DNA of 7,146 nucleotides from Humitalea sp038249305 (lineage in GTDB: Bacteria; Pseudomonadota; Alphaproteobacteria; Acetobacterales; Acetobacteraceae): the NCBI GenBank assembly GCA_038249305.1, contig JBBRWI010000200.1, forward strand, positions 1-7,146, written 5' to 3'. A model generated the notes under the pieces. It was not told the DNA's origin, did no database searches, and saw only the letters and a list, made by a program, of their open reading frames with translations. Shown here piece by piece: positions 1 through 6,543 of this stretch. The translations under genes and the position numbers were made by a program. Position 1 is the first letter of the stretch; every line of letters begins with the position of its first letter.

Positions 1-26
1 CGATGTCGGACATGCTGGAAATTTCC

Positions 27-110
27 CTGGGTTCGGGGCTCTGGGTTCGGGGCTCTGGGTTCGGGGCTCTGGGTTCGGGGCTCTGGGTTCGGGGCTCTCG
101 GTTGGGGCCT
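27..110. repeat. 14-bp G-rich tandem repeat (5 perfect copies plus 1 degenerate)
   Basis: The unit CTGGGTTCGGGGCT occurs five times without change at 27-96, followed by a degenerate sixth copy at 97-110. Each unit carries a GGG and a GGGG run separated by 3-5 bases, so the plus strand has many consecutive G-runs that fit the G-quadruplex pattern. The array ends 3 bp before the rel stop codon (114-116), so it sits immediately downstream of rel on the transcribed minus strand, where the RNA would be C-rich. Fourteen is not a multiple of three, so a copy-number change would shift any reading frame across it. On the minus strand an ATG at 13 (M-S-D-I, then the window ends) could begin the next gene, but four codons are too few to support a call. 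Confidence 0.95.
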
Positions 111-113
111 GCG

Positions 114-2270
114 TCAGCCCTTGGCCCGCTCCACTTCCTCGACGCCCGGACAGGCGCGCAAGGCGGCAACGACATTCGACAGATGGCGTATGTCGGTCAC
201 TTCGACATCCACCTCGACCTCGACAAAATCCGACGCGCGGTGCTTCACCTTCAACCGCGACAGACGGGCGCCATGCTTGCCGATGGCGACGGTGATGCCC
301 GACAGCGCCGGGCTTTCCTCGGTCGCGACCACGCCCAGGCGCGCGATGTGCTGCCCGTTCGGCGCCGCCGCCTGGTCCCAATCCACATCCAGGAAGCGTT
401 CCGGCGTGCTGGCGAACTGCGTCAGGGTCGCGCATTCGGCGCGGTGGATGGTGACCCCCTTGCCGGTCGCGACGATGCCGACGATCCGGTCGCCGGGAAT
501 GGGGTGGCAGCAGCCGGCGAAGGCAACCGGCATGCCGGCGACCAGCCCGGTGATGCCATCCGCCGCATCGCCAACGCGGCGCGGCGGCACCGGCACGGTC
601 TGCCCGGGTTTTCCGCGCGCGCGGGTCAGCGCCAGGGTATCGGCCGCGCGCGGCGGCCCGCGCAATTCCGGCTCGGCCGCATAGACCACGTCGCGCGCGG
701 AGATATGGCCGGCGCCGACGGTCAGATAGAGTTCCTCGACGCCGCCCTGCTTGAGCAGCTTGGCCGCGCGTTCGACCCGTTCGGCGGTGGCCTCGACGCC
801 TTCCTGACGGAACGCGCGGGCGATGGCGCCACGGCCGGTTTCCTGCGTTTCGGCGCGCTGCTTGGCCAGCACCACGCGGCGGATGCGAGCACGCGCCTTG
901 CCGGTGACGACGAAACGTTCCCAGGCCGCGTTGGGCGTGCCGCCGCGGGCGGTGATGATTTCAACCTGGTCGCCATTGTCCAGCGGCTGGCGCAGCGGCT
1001 TGATCTGGCCGTTGATCTTGGCGCCGACGCAGGCATCGCCGACGGCGGAATGCACCTGATAGGCGAAATCGACGGGCGTGGCGCCGCGCGGGAGTGCGAT
1101 CAGCTCACCCTTCGGGGTAAAGCAGAACACCTGGTCCTGGTGCAGCGCGAGCTTGGTGTTCTCCATGAACGACTGGGCTTCGTTGCCCGTGTTGTCCAGG
1201 ATCTCCAGCAAATCCTTGACCCAGGGGTAACGCCGGCGGTCCTTGGCCGCGGTGTCGCCCTGCTTGTAGATCCAATGCGCGGCGACGCCGAAATCGGCAA
1301 CCTCATGCATTTCCGGCGTGCGTATCTGCACCTCGATCTTGGCGTTGCGGCGGGCCGGCACCGTCACCCCTGTGTGCAACGACTGGTAGCCGTTCTTCTT
1401 CGGCGTCGAGATGTAGTCCTTGAACCGCCCCGGCACGACCCGGTAATGCGAATGCACCGAGCCCAGGGCCGCGTAGCAGGCGGTCTTGTCCGGCACGAGC
1501 ACGCGGAAGGCCATGATGTCCGACAGCTGCTCGAACTCGACCTTCTTCTCCTTCATCTTGAGCCAGATCGAGACGGGGGATTTCTCGCGCCCCGAGACCT
1601 CCGCTTGCGGCACCCCGTCGGCTGCCAGCACGCGCATCATGTCGGCACGGATTTCCTCGATCAGGTCCGCCCCCTGGCCCCGCAGGAAGGCGAGCCGCGC
1701 GACAATCGTCTGGTAGGCGTCGGGCTCGATCTCGCGGAAGGCGCGGACCTCCAACTCGGTCTTGATCGCATCCATGCCGATGCGTTCGGCCAGTGGCGCG
1801 TAGATATCGGATGTTTCGCGGGCGACGCGGCGGCGCTTTTCCGGCTTCTCGACGAAATGCAGCGTCCGCATGTTGTGCAGTCGATCGGCGAGTTTCACCA
1901 GCAGGACGCGGATGTCCTCGCTCATCGCCAGGACGAGCTTGCGGAAATTCTCGGCCTGCTTGGTATGTTCGGATTGGAGTTCGATCCGCCCGAGCTTGGT
2001 CACGCCATCGACCAGGCGGGCGACATCGGCACCGAAGCGGCCGCCGAGTTCGGCCAGGGTGACGCTGGTATCCTCCACCGTGTCGTGCAGCAGCGCCGTC
2101 AGGATGGAGGCGGTATCGAGCCGGTAGCCCGCCAGGATGCGTGCGACCGCCAGCGGATGGGTGATGTAGGGGTCGCCGTTTTCCCGCGTCTGCTTCGCAT
2201 GGGCGGCGGCGGCGAAGTCGTAGGCCGCCTCGATCAGGGCGCGATCGGCGCGGGGGTCGTAGGCGACCAC
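114..2270 (-). CDS. rel: Bifunctional (p)ppGpp synthetase / hydrolase (Rel/SpoT family)
   Basis: This cytoplasmic enzyme makes (p)ppGpp from ATP and GTP/GDP and also hydrolyses it, so it controls the stringent response. From the GTG start (718 aa), the N-terminal HD hydrolase domain shows H38, the HDTVEDT motif at 62-68 and LADRLHN around D129, which are the metal ligands of an active hydrolase. The synthetase domain covers about 220-335: REKS at 228-231, D251, the RFKD motif at 282-285, NGYQS at 293-297 and EVQIR at 313-317. RxKD, rather than the ExDD of monofunctional RelA, indicates a bifunctional Rel/SpoT. A TGS domain follows (about 378-440), then a helical region, a Zn-finger-like CCHP motif (587-590, with H609 and C613) and a C-terminal ACT domain (about 640-718). 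All catalytic residues checked are present, so both activities are expected. It lies downstream of rpoZ in a likely operon. The GTG has no clear Shine-Dalgarno sequence, and the frame is open upstream to a CTG at 2387. That upstream peptide (ADLAATVVAYDPRAD and preceding residues) resembles the usual Rel N-terminus, so the start is uncertain and the protein may be up to 757 aa. Confidence 0.97.
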   Translation of the reverse strand: MVAYDPRADRALIEAAYDFAAAAHAKQTRENGDPYITHPLAVARILAGYRLDTASILTALLHDTVEDTSVTLAELGGRFGADVARLVDGVTKLGRIELQSEHTKQAENFRKLVLAMSEDIRVLLVKLADRLHNMRTLHFVEKPEKRRRVARETSDIYAPLAERIGMDAIKTELEVRAFREIEPDAYQTIVARLAFLRGQGADLIEEIRADMMRVLAADGVPQAEVSGREKSPVSIWLKMKEKKVEFEQLSDIMAFRVLVPDKTACYAALGSVHSHYRVVPGRFKDYISTPKKNGYQSLHTGVTVPARRNAKIEVQIRTPEMHEVADFGVAAHWIYKQGDTAAKDRRRYPWVKDLLEILDNTGNEAQSFMENTKLALHQDQVFCFTPKGELIALPRGATPVDFAYQVHSAVGDACVGAKINGQIKPLRQPLDNGDQVEIITARGGTPNAAWERFVVTGKARARIRRVVLAKQRAETQETGRGAIARAFRQEGVEATAERVERAAKLLKQGGVEELYLTVGAGHISARDVVYAAEPELRGPPRAADTLALTRARGKPGQTVPVPPRRVGDAADGITGLVAGMPVAFAGCCHPIPGDRIVGIVATGKGVTIHRAECATLTQFASTPERFLDVDWDQAAAPNGQHIARLGVVATEESPALSGITVAIGKHGARLSRLKVKHRASDFVEVEVDVEVTDIRHLSNVVAALRACPGVEEVERAKG

Positions 2271-2383
2271 CGTGGCCGCAAGATCGGCCCCGGGGCCGGT
2301 CGGCGCGGTTGAAGGGGCCGAGGCAACAAGCCCCTCCGGCGCGCGTGGCGGCCCGCCGTTGTCGTAGGCTGGGCGACCGGCCG

Positions 2384-2782
2384 TCAGCGCTTGCCCCCGG
2401 CCAGTTCGGCGGCGATCGCAGCCTCGATGTCGTCGGGCGACAGGTCGTCGAGGCCCATGCCGTCCGGCATGGCTTCCTCGTTGACGTCCATCACGCCGAA
2501 GATGTTCTCGTCGATCGCGATGATGTCGCCGACTTCCTCGTCCAGCGGCTCGGGCTCGGGCGCGCGCAGCAGGCCCTTGACGATGTCCTGTTCCAGGGCC
2601 GGCAGATCGACGGTGCGTTCGGCTATTTCGCGCAGCGCAACGACGGGGTTCTTGTCGTTGTCGCGGTCAAGGGTCAGGTCTTCGCCCCGGCTGAGGTTCC
2701 GCGCGCGTTGGGCGGCGTACAGCACCAGGTCGAAGCGGTTGGGAACCTGGAGGATGCAGTCTTCGACGGTGACACGGGCCAT
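2384..2782 (-). CDS. rpoZ: DNA-directed RNA polymerase subunit omega
   Basis: Omega is the small RNA polymerase subunit that assists beta-prime folding and assembly; in many bacteria it also forms part of a ppGpp binding site. The 132-aa product starts MARVTVEDC, has PNRFDLVL at 14-21 and the highly conserved NDKNPVVALREIA at 42-54, all typical of alphaproteobacterial omega. After about residue 75 comes an acidic tail rich in D and E with repeated IDE, DEE and DDL clusters. E. coli omega is about 91 aa, and alphaproteobacterial versions are commonly longer like this one. The ATG at 2782 precedes the conserved MARVTVEDC start directly; only a weak GGA-type ribosome binding site lies upstream. 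It is first in the rpoZ-rel unit, with 113 bp between its stop and the rel GTG, and divergent from the epimerase gene. Pairing of omega with the ppGpp enzyme is a common bacterial arrangement and functionally coherent. Confidence 0.97.
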   Translation of the reverse strand: MARVTVEDCILQVPNRFDLVLYAAQRARNLSRGEDLTLDRDNDKNPVVALREIAERTVDLPALEQDIVKGLLRAPEPEPLDEEVGDIIAIDENIFGVMDVNEEAMPDGMGLDDLSPDDIEAAIAAELAGGKR

Positions 2783-2793
2783 GGTCTATCCGG

Positions 2794-2829
2794 TTCCAAT
2801 CAGCCAAACGGCCAGCCGAAGGGCCAGCC
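2794..2829 (-). repeat. Three imperfect 12-bp direct repeats upstream of rpoZ
   Basis: Read on the minus strand, GGCTGGCCCTTC, GGCTGGCCGTTT and GGCTGATTGGAA follow one another at an exact 12-bp period. The first two share 10 of 12 bases; the third keeps only GGCTG and is weak. They end 11 bp before the rpoZ ATG, in the probable 5' leader. They could be a protein binding array or a chance product of GC-rich sequence. Confidence 0.5.
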
Positions 2830-2880
2830 AGCAGGGCGCGCGGGTTGTCCCCCGCACGAGCGGTCACCGCATGTAGCCAT

Positions 2881-2922
2881 GGCGGGCGCGGGATGCAAGG
2901 CGCATTGCCATGCGCGCCCGCC
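2881..2922. repeat. Imperfect hairpin / inverted repeat in the epimerase leader
   Basis: GGCGGGCGCG at 2881-2890 is perfectly complementary to CGCGCCCGCC at 2913-2922. Inside it a second short pair, GCAA (2895-2898) with TTGC (2905-2908), is separated from the outer stem by a symmetric 4x4 internal loop. The structure ends 16 bases before the ribosome binding site of the epimerase gene. No T-tract follows on either strand, so it is not a standard intrinsic terminator. It may be an operator or a leader RNA structure. Confidence 0.75.
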
Positions 2923-2938
2923 CCGCGTAACGCCAACC

Positions 2939-2945
2939 AAGGGGG
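2939..2945 (+). promoter_or_regulatory. Ribosome binding site of the epimerase gene
   Basis: AAGGGGG lies 7 bases before the ATG at 2953. It decides the start in favour of MASVFITGG, which places the GxxGxxG nucleotide-binding loop at the very N-terminus as usual for this family, and against a start further upstream. Confidence 0.75.
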
Positions 2946-2952
2946 CTTTTGC

Positions 2953-3963
2953 ATGGCCAGCGTTTTCATCACCGGCGGGGCCGGCTTCGTCGGGCTGAAT
3001 GTGACCGAGGCGCTGCTCGCCCGCGGCGACACGGTCGTCATCTACGGCCGCGAGGCCCTGCCCGCCCCCGCGGCGGCAGCCTTCGCCGCGCTGCCGGGCC
3101 GGCTTTCGGTCATGCTGGGCGATGTGCTGGACGATGATGCCCTGCGCGCCGCGGTCCGCGCCCAGCCGATCGACGCCGTCCTGCCCTTCGCCGCCATCAC
3201 CGCCGGCCCGGCGCGAGAGGCGGAAAGCCCGGAGCAGGTGCTGGATGTGAACCTCAAGGGACTGGTCGCAACACTCAAGGCGGTGCGCGACCATGGGCGC
3301 GATCATGGCGGCGTGCGGCGAGTGGTGCTGCCCTCCTCCTCGGCCGTCTACGGGGAAAGCGCCTATGCCCACCCGGTGCTGACCGAGGCCGCGACCCCTT
3401 GCGTGCCCATCAGCCTTTACGGCGTGACCAAGTACGCTGCCGAACGCATGGGGCTGCGGCTGTGCGGGCTGTGGGGGCTGGATGCCATCGCCGCCCGCAT
3501 CGGCGCGACCTTCGGCCCGTGGGAGCGCGATACCGGGCTGCGCGACACGCTGAGCCCGCATCTTTCCATCGCGCAGGCGGCGGTGGCGGGACGCGCGGCG
3601 ATCCTGCCGCCAGGCCCCCTGCCCGCCTATGACTGGATCTATGTCCGCGACCTGGCGGCGGGGATCGTCGCCCTGATCGACGCCCCACCCCCGGAGGCGC
3701 GGGTGTTCAACCTGTCGAGCGGGCGCGACTGGTCGCCCGAAATCGGCGCCTGCTGCGACGCGATGGCCGCGCGCTTCCCCGGATTCTTCTGGCGCCACGC
3801 CGATGCCGGGGAGGAGGCGACCATCGGCTTCAACGAAACCCGGCCGCGCGGTGTCATGGCCAATGCGCGGGCCGCGTCGCTTGGCTGGGCGCCGCGCTTT
3901 TCGCCAACCGGGGCCTATGCCGATTACGCCGCCTGGGCCGCCGCGCACCCGGGCGCGATCTGA
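2953..3963 (+). CDS. NAD-dependent epimerase/dehydratase (extended SDR family)
   Basis: The 336-aa product is an extended short-chain dehydrogenase/reductase with a Rossmann fold, predicted to act in the cytoplasm on a nucleotide-sugar or related sugar acid. The N-terminal TGGAGFVG at 7-14 is the dinucleotide-binding GxxGxxG motif, and GDV at 56-58 is the usual adenine-contact position. The catalytic set is SSS at 128-130, Y156 and K160 in a YxxxK motif, with the YGE that normally follows the serine strand at 133-135. The C-terminal half contains YDWIYVRDLAAGI (around 221-233), matching the family's substrate/cofactor segment before the final helices. The length suits a UDP-glucose 4-epimerase-like enzyme, but nothing visible fixes the substrate, so no gene symbol is given. 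The gene stands alone on the plus strand, divergent from rpoZ and convergent with the receptor unit. It has a good ribosome binding site. Confidence 0.93.
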   Translation: MASVFITGGAGFVGLNVTEALLARGDTVVIYGREALPAPAAAAFAALPGRLSVMLGDVLDDDALRAAVRAQPIDAVLPFAAITAGPAREAESPEQVLDVNLKGLVATLKAVRDHGRDHGGVRRVVLPSSSAVYGESAYAHPVLTEAATPCVPISLYGVTKYAAERMGLRLCGLWGLDAIAARIGATFGPWERDTGLRDTLSPHLSIAQAAVAGRAAILPPGPLPAYDWIYVRDLAAGIVALIDAPPPEARVFNLSSGRDWSPEIGACCDAMAARFPGFFWRHADAGEEATIGFNETRPRGVMANARAASLGWAPRFSPTGAYADYAAWAAAHPGAI

Positions 3964-3999
3964 CCGGCTGGGCGATACCGGCGGACCTCGGCGCCTGCC

Positions 4000-4020
4000 G
4001 GCCCCTCCATGCCGGGGGCC
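4000..4020. terminator. Possible weak terminator hairpin between convergent units
   Basis: GGCCCC (4000-4005) can pair with GGGGCC (4015-4020) across a 9-base loop, 37 bp after the epimerase stop and 22 bp past the end of the opposing small frame. The position suits a bidirectional terminator, but no T-tract follows on either strand, so the call is weak. Confidence 0.25.
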
Positions 4021-4041
4021 TGGGAAAGGCAAGGAGGTGGA

Positions 4042-4206
4042 TCATCCTGGACGTGACGACAGGGCGTTGTGGTCCCGCACCGCGGCTTCGAGCGGCGGCA
4101 TGAGGGCGAGGAAGCGGGCATCGACGGCGGCGGGAACGTCGCGATCCTGTTCCAGCATCGCCCGGCGCGGCGCGCCGCCTCCATCACGCCAACCGGCCGG
4201 GCTCAT
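4042..4206 (-). CDS. Small 54-aa open frame overlapping the receptor stop (unrecognised)
   Basis: The ATG at 4206 overlaps the TGA of the upstream receptor gene as ATGA, an arrangement typical of translationally coupled genes. The product would be MSPAGWRDGG...ALSSRPG, 54 aa. Its second half, from the internal methionine at residue 17, has mostly G/C third positions and a plausible helix-forming composition (VDARFLALMPPLEAAVRDH), while the first half is rich in glycine and arginine and looks less protein-like. In an overlapping frame a GTG-ATG followed by EAARRAGR also looks coding-like before the MLEQD segment begins, so a frameshifted remnant of a longer gene is an alternative. I do not recognise the family and assign no function. 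No signal peptide or membrane segment is visible. Confidence 0.4.
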   Translation of the reverse strand: MSPAGWRDGGGAPRRAMLEQDRDVPAAVDARFLALMPPLEAAVRDHNALSSRPG

Positions 4207-5177
4207 TCCGGGGTGATGCCTGAATCGCGGATCACCGCGGCCCAGCGCGCATGGTCGCGGGCCACCAGCCCGGCGAAGTCCTGCGGCGTCGTGGGCGCCG
4301 GCCGCATGCCCTGGGCGCGCAGCAACTGGATGGTCGCGGGATCGGCGAGCCAGGTGTTGATGTCGGCGTTGAGGCGGCGGATCAGCGGCTCCGCCAACCC
4401 GGCCGGGCCGAGCAGCCCGTACCAGAGATCGGCCTGGACGCCGGCGAAGCCGGCCTCGATCAGCGTCGGCACATCCGGCGCCGCATCCGTGCGGGCGTCG
4501 CTGCCCACCGCCAGCATGTGGATGCGCCCGGCCTGTGCCAGCGGCAGGGCGGTATGGACGGGCAGGAACATGGCGGCGACCCGGCCCCCGATCAGGTCCG
4601 TCACCGCCGGGGCGGAACCGCGATACGGGATATGGTTGACCTGCACCCGTGCCGTCAAAGCGAACAACGCCATCGCCAGGTGCTGTGGCGTGCCATTGCC
4701 GGGCGAGGCATAGTCCAGCGCCCCCGGCCGCGCCCGGGCGAGATCGGCAAAGGCTACGGCATCGCGCGCGGGAATGTCGGGATGGACCACCAGGGCCAGA
4801 TCCCCGCGCGAGAGCAAAGCCACCGGCGCGAAGGCCCGCACCGGGTCGTAGGGCACTTGGCGGAACAGGCTCGGGTTCATCACGAAGGTATTCGGCTGCA
4901 CCATCAAGGTGCGGCCATCGGGCGCGGCGCGCGCGACCGCCGCCGTGCCGATGTTGCCCGAGGCGCCAGCACGATTCTCCACCACCACGGGCTGCCCCAG
5001 CCGCGCCGTCAGGAACGGCGACAACAGGCGGGCCAGCGTGTCCGGCCCGGTGCCGGGCGTATAGGGGACGACCAGCGTGACCGGCCCGTCCGGCGCCTGG
5101 GCGCGGGCCGGCAGGGCAAGAACGAGCGGCGCGGCCAGGGCGGCGCGGCGGGACATCGTTTGGCGGGGTGTGGACAT
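4203..5177 (-). CDS. Tripartite tricarboxylate transporter receptor (Bug/TctC family), exported
   Basis: The 324-aa product is a periplasmic solute-binding protein of the Bug/TctC family, which captures carboxylates or related small molecules for a TctAB-type secondary transporter. The N-terminus carries an export signal: SRRAAL at 9-14 resembles a twin-arginine motif, followed by a hydrophobic stretch and an A-R-A site near 24-26 for cleavage. Mature-protein family motifs are VTLVVPYTPGTGPDTLARLL (33-52), VVVENRAGASGNIG (64-77) and the PYRGSAPAVTDLIGG segment (184-198), which form the ligand-contacting loops in known Bug proteins. Length matches the family (about 320 aa). I chose the ATG at 5177 because AGGAGG lies 6 bases upstream; the longer frame from 5288 adds an unlikely proline/glycine-rich leader. 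No TctA or TctB gene is in the window, so this is an orphan receptor here. It follows the flavin monooxygenase gene on the same strand, 112 bp away, and the two are probably co-transcribed. Confidence 0.95.
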   Translation of the reverse strand: MSTPRQTMSRRAALAAPLVLALPARAQAPDGPVTLVVPYTPGTGPDTLARLLSPFLTARLGQPVVVENRAGASGNIGTAAVARAAPDGRTLMVQPNTFVMNPSLFRQVPYDPVRAFAPVALLSRGDLALVVHPDIPARDAVAFADLARARPGALDYASPGNGTPQHLAMALFALTARVQVNHIPYRGSAPAVTDLIGGRVAAMFLPVHTALPLAQAGRIHMLAVGSDARTDAAPDVPTLIEAGFAGVQADLWYGLLGPAGLAEPLIRRLNADINTWLADPATIQLLRAQGMRPAPTTPQDFAGLVARDHARWAAVIRDSGITPE

Positions 5178-5183
5178 TCTCAT

Positions 5184-5188
5184 CCTCC
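5184..5188 (-). promoter_or_regulatory. Ribosome binding site of the receptor gene
   Basis: GGAGG on the minus strand lies 6 bases before the ATG at 5177. Another in-frame ATG at 5183 touches the site directly and is too close to be used, so the site fixes the start at 5177. Confidence 0.85.
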
Positions 5189-5218
5189 TGTCGGCTGTTG
5201 GCTGGTGTTGGGCGTCGG

Positions 5219-5235
5219 GCCAGCCACCCGCTGGC
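5219..5235. repeat. Small hairpin between the monooxygenase and receptor genes
   Basis: GCCAGC (5219-5224) and GCTGGC (5230-5235) form a perfect 6-bp stem with a 5-base loop in the 112-bp gap between the two minus-strand genes. There is no T-tract, so it would not terminate by itself. It might act as an RNA processing or stability element within a shared transcript. Confidence 0.4.
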
Positions 5236-5289
5236 GGAGAGCCTGCGCCTGGTGGTTGAACGATCGCATCAGCCGAAGACATCGTCACC

Positions 5290-6495
5290 TCAGCCCGGCG
5301 CCAGCCGCGCCCGGTCGTATTGCGCGACCTGCCGATAGCGATCGAGCGTCGCCTCCATCTCCTCCGCCGAGATCACGTCGCGGATATCGGCAAATGGCTT
5401 GTCGCCCGTGCGCTCCCAGACATGCTTGATGATCACGTCGGGCGGCGTGCTGCGGTTGGTTGTCACCACAGCCGCCGTCGCTGGCCGCCGCTGCGCGTCA
5501 TAGGCCGCAAGCGCGCCCGGCACGTCGCCGCCCGCCAGCGCATCGGCCAGGGCGCGCGCATCCAGGATCGCCTGGCCCGCACCGTTCGATCCGCGCGGAT
5601 ACATCGGATGCGCCGCGTCACCCAGCAAAGTCGCGCGGCCATGGGTCCAGGCCGGCAGGGGATCGCGGTCAACCATCGGATATTCCAGCACCTGGTCCGC
5701 GGCCTCGATCATCGCGGGCACATCCAGCCAGTCGAAGCGCCAGGTCGCAAAGGCGGGCAGGAAGTCTGCCAGGCGGCCGGGCTTCGCCCAGTCATTCGCC
5801 GACCAGGCATCGGTTTCGATCTCGGCGACCCAGTTCATCAGCACGGTGCCATCGTCGAAGCGGCGGATCGGATAGACCACCATCTTGCCATGCGCGAGCC
5901 ATCCGGCACGCACCATCGTGGCCCCCGACAGGATCGGTGCCATGCGCGTGGTCCCGCGCCACATGTTCACGCCGGAATAGACGGGCGGTCCTTCGTCGGG
6001 GAAGAACTGCGCGCGGATCGGCGAATGGATACCGTCGGCGGCAATCACCGCCTCCGCCTCGACCACGTCGCCGTCGGCGAAGGCAAGCCGGGCCATGTCA
6101 CCCACCGTCTCGACCGCCACCGCCCGCCGGCCGCAACGCAGCGCGCCGGGCAGACGCGCCTGCACCGCCGCCAGCAGGCCCATCTGCAGGGTGCCACGAT
6201 GGATGGACAGTTGCGGCGAGCGGTAACCCGCGAAACGCCCGAGCGGCTCCCGATGGATCAACTGGCCAAACCGGTTGAAATACGCAGCCTCCTGCGTTTC
6301 GACCGCCGCCGCTTCCAGTTCCGGCAAAACGCCGAGCGCCTGGAGTTCGGCCGTCGCATGCGGCAGCACGTTGATCCCGACGCCCATCGGCCGCAGTTCG
6401 GGCGCGGCTTCGTGGATCGTGCAGGCAATGCCGCGCTGGTGCAGCGCCAGCGCCAGGGTCAGGCCGCCGATACCGGCGCCAATGATCGCGATCAT
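5290..6495 (-). CDS. FAD-dependent monooxygenase, PhzS-like flavin oxidoreductase
   Basis: The 401-aa product is a class A flavoprotein hydroxylase that would use NAD(P)H and O2 to hydroxylate an aromatic or heterocyclic substrate in the cytoplasm. The N-terminus has IIGAGIGG (4-11), the GxGxxG loop that binds the ADP part of FAD. ADGIHSPIRAQF (153-164) is the DG motif involved in both FAD and NAD(P)H binding, and LLGDAAHPMYP (290-300) is the GD motif that contacts the FAD ribityl chain. From memory, several segments closely resemble Pseudomonas aeruginosa PhzS: LRPMGVGIN (34-42), SIHRGTLQM (97-105), MWRGTT (178-183) and EYPMVDRDPLPAW (271-283). No other phenazine gene is visible, so the true substrate is unknown; salicylate- or hydroxybenzoate-type hydroxylases are alternatives. 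The ATG at 6495 has GGAGG 4 bases upstream and puts the FAD loop at the N-terminus; the open frame extends to 6771 but that extension looks non-coding. It is the first gene before the exported receptor. Confidence 0.94.
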   Translation of the reverse strand: MIAIIGAGIGGLTLALALHQRGIACTIHEAAPELRPMGVGINVLPHATAELQALGVLPELEAAAVETQEAAYFNRFGQLIHREPLGRFAGYRSPQLSIHRGTLQMGLLAAVQARLPGALRCGRRAVAVETVGDMARLAFADGDVVEAEAVIAADGIHSPIRAQFFPDEGPPVYSGVNMWRGTTRMAPILSGATMVRAGWLAHGKMVVYPIRRFDDGTVLMNWVAEIETDAWSANDWAKPGRLADFLPAFATWRFDWLDVPAMIEAADQVLEYPMVDRDPLPAWTHGRATLLGDAAHPMYPRGSNGAGQAILDARALADALAGGDVPGALAAYDAQRRPATAAVVTTNRSTPPDVIIKHVWERTGDKPFADIRDVISAEEMEATLDRYRQVAQYDRARLAPG

Positions 6496-6499
6496 GTAT

Positions 6500-6504
6500 C
6501 CTCC
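6500..6504 (-). promoter_or_regulatory. Ribosome binding site of the monooxygenase gene
   Basis: GGAGG on the minus strand lies 4 bases before the ATG at 6495. The spacing is slightly short, but the core is perfect and the resulting N-terminus begins right at the FAD-binding strand. Confidence 0.8.
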
Positions 6505-6543
6505 AGGAGCGGCACCCGCGCCGTCGCATTGTGATGGTCGGCC

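Larger units (their letters stand above)
2783..2952. promoter_or_regulatory. Divergent intergenic region between rpoZ and the epimerase gene
   Basis: These 170 bp must hold the promoters of the minus-strand rpoZ-rel unit and the plus-strand epimerase gene. I could not pick convincing -35/-10 pairs by eye on either strand. The region contains three imperfect 12-bp direct repeats near rpoZ and a long imperfect hairpin near the epimerase gene, each listed separately. No open frame here looks coding: the upstream extension of the epimerase frame to a TTG at 2845 has no homology-like content. Confidence 0.6.

Noticed and set aside
27..110. Tandem array as a possible CRISPR
   Set aside because: The copies are directly adjacent with no spacers and the unit is only 14 bp.
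3..2312. 769-codon plus-strand open frame across the rel gene
   Set aside because: It is antisense to a clear rel gene with all catalytic motifs; its translation is rich in R, G, H and D with no domain, as expected for the complement of GC-rich coding DNA, and its start runs through the tandem array.
2845..2952. Upstream extension of the epimerase frame to a TTG start
   Set aside because: It has no ribosome binding site and non-family sequence, while ATG 2953 has a good site and gives the expected N-terminal GxxGxxG loop.
2800..4032. 410-codon minus-strand open frame opposite the epimerase gene
   Set aside because: It is antisense to a gene with intact catalytic motifs; its composition is Arg/Gly/Ala-rich and shows no recognisable domain.
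4031..4039. AAGGAGGTG, a perfect 9-base Shine-Dalgarno match on the plus strand
   Set aside because: No proper ATG follows at useful spacing; the CTG and GTG downstream lead to stops within about 20 codons. It is most likely the chance complement of the sequence after the small minus-strand frame.
5178..5288. N-terminal extension of the receptor protein to an ATG at 5288
   Set aside because: It would bury the signal peptide behind a proline/glycine-rich leader; the strong AGGAGG before 5177 marks the real start.
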